DNA of 30,711 bases from Basidiobolus meristosporus CBS 931.73 (lineage: Eukaryota; Basidiobolomycota; Basidiobolomycetes; Basidiobolales; Basidiobolaceae): the NCBI GenBank assembly GCA_002104905.1, contig MCFE01000845.1:1-30711 (forward strand), in the 5' to 3' direction. Below, piece after piece: positions 30,298 through 30,711 of the stretch (position 1 is the first letter of the stretch; each line of letters starts with the position of its first letter). The notes beneath the pieces were generated by a model. The model saw nothing but the letters and a program-made list of their open reading frames with translations, was not told the DNA's origin and made no database searches. The position numbers and the translations under genes are program-made.

Positions 30298-30394
30298 TGT
30301 TGTAAAAGTGAATTAATACATCTATATAATTGCCCAACATAGTTACTTAGAGCATTACCTAGAAATCTCAGAGAACACTGACCAGATTCCTTGT
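30298..30394 (+). repeat. LTR 5' fragment in the opposite orientation
   Basis: The segment starts tgttgtaaaagtgaatt and matches the first 100 or so bases of the LTR in sense orientation, up to ctgaccagattccttg. It is cut off by the next LTR at 30,395. Confidence 0.6.
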
Positions 30395-30711
30395 TGTTGT
30401 AAGAGTCTTGGAGATATTGGAAGTGATTGGGAGAACAAGTAGATTATGTGGTTTTCACTTAATGATTTATTGAATGTAAAGGTAGTATTTATACTTTTAC
30501 CTGGTCTTGGCATTACAAACACGTAGAATAGGTTAAGGAAGGTCCCAAGAACATGTGTGCAAAGTTTGGGGCTGTTTGGACAACTTTGAGAATTTTCATG
30601 TTCTGGGTAAATATTCTAAGTAAATCCCGACAAGCAATTTGGTCAGTATTCTCTAGGATTTGAAAGGTAATGATCTAAGTGACTAAGTTAGGTGAATATT
30701 TAGGTGGAATT
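30395..30711 (-). repeat. Another older LTR, running off the window
   Basis: The segment starts tgttgtaagagtcttgg and keeps the shared blocks (ggtcccaaga, catgtgtgcaaagtttgg, taaatcccgacaa, gaatatttaggt). Its outer end lies beyond the window, so it cannot be told whether it is solo or part of a full element. Confidence 0.75.

Noticed and set aside
1-30711. CRISPR arrays, bacterial operons, tRNA or rRNA genes
   Set aside because: No regularly spaced repeats, no tRNA B-box with a foldable gene, no rRNA-like sequence, and the splicing shows eukaryotic DNA. The tRNA-like 13 bases at 29,403 are a primer site, not a gene.

Overview
The window looks like nuclear DNA of a filamentous fungus with a repeat-rich genome. 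The introns are short (59 and 64 bp) with consensus splice sites, there is a Zn2Cys6 transcription factor, and LTR retrotransposon and cut-and-paste transposon fossils fill most of the rest. The Cwc21 N-terminus (MYNGIGL-TPRGSGTNG-VVRNLS) reads like a basidiomycete protein. The repeats are depleted in CG while CA and TG stay common, which fits methylated-CpG decay better than the CpA-directed RIP of ascomycetes. My best guess is Basidiomycota, possibly a rust-like lineage; this is inference.

Layout. (1) About 1-17,040 is AT-rich, almost free of CG, and made of overlapping transposon fossils. These include a Ty3-type pol relic (about 1420-2560), a composite with two 1.2-kb inverted arms (4008-6995) that carries LTRs and an unrecognised ORF, three decayed Tnp2/CACTA-type transposase copies (+ at 7785-9040; - at 13120-11206 and 15775-15410), three copies of a leader repeat, two inverted copies of an unknown TE ORF, dispersed LTR-like repeats, and the 3' end of a Ty1/copia element (about 15,930-16,603). 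(2) About 17,041-25,860 is a CpG-rich island with the only two convincing host genes, both on the minus strand: a Zn2Cys6 / fungal-specific transcription factor (23264-20779, one intron) and the spliceosome factor cwc21 (25703-24566, one intron). The 3.7 kb downstream of the transcription factor is CpG-rich but holds no gene I can name. (3) About 25,860-30,711 is repeat again. It is dominated by a young 3.3-kb copia-like LTR element (26452-29765, minus sense) with 350-bp LTRs that differ at one base, a perfect 5-bp target duplication (TAAGC), a primer-binding site matching the anticodon arm of initiator tRNA-Met, and no recognisable pol. Older LTRs of the same family lie beside it.

The two host genes are not an obvious pathway. 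The main interest is in the repeats: a recently mobile, apparently non-autonomous copia-like element with a covarying palindrome around its TATA box, a large inverted repeat whose arms record CpG decay site by site, and a TE-encoded protein family I cannot place. All identities were judged by eye; no database search was possible.
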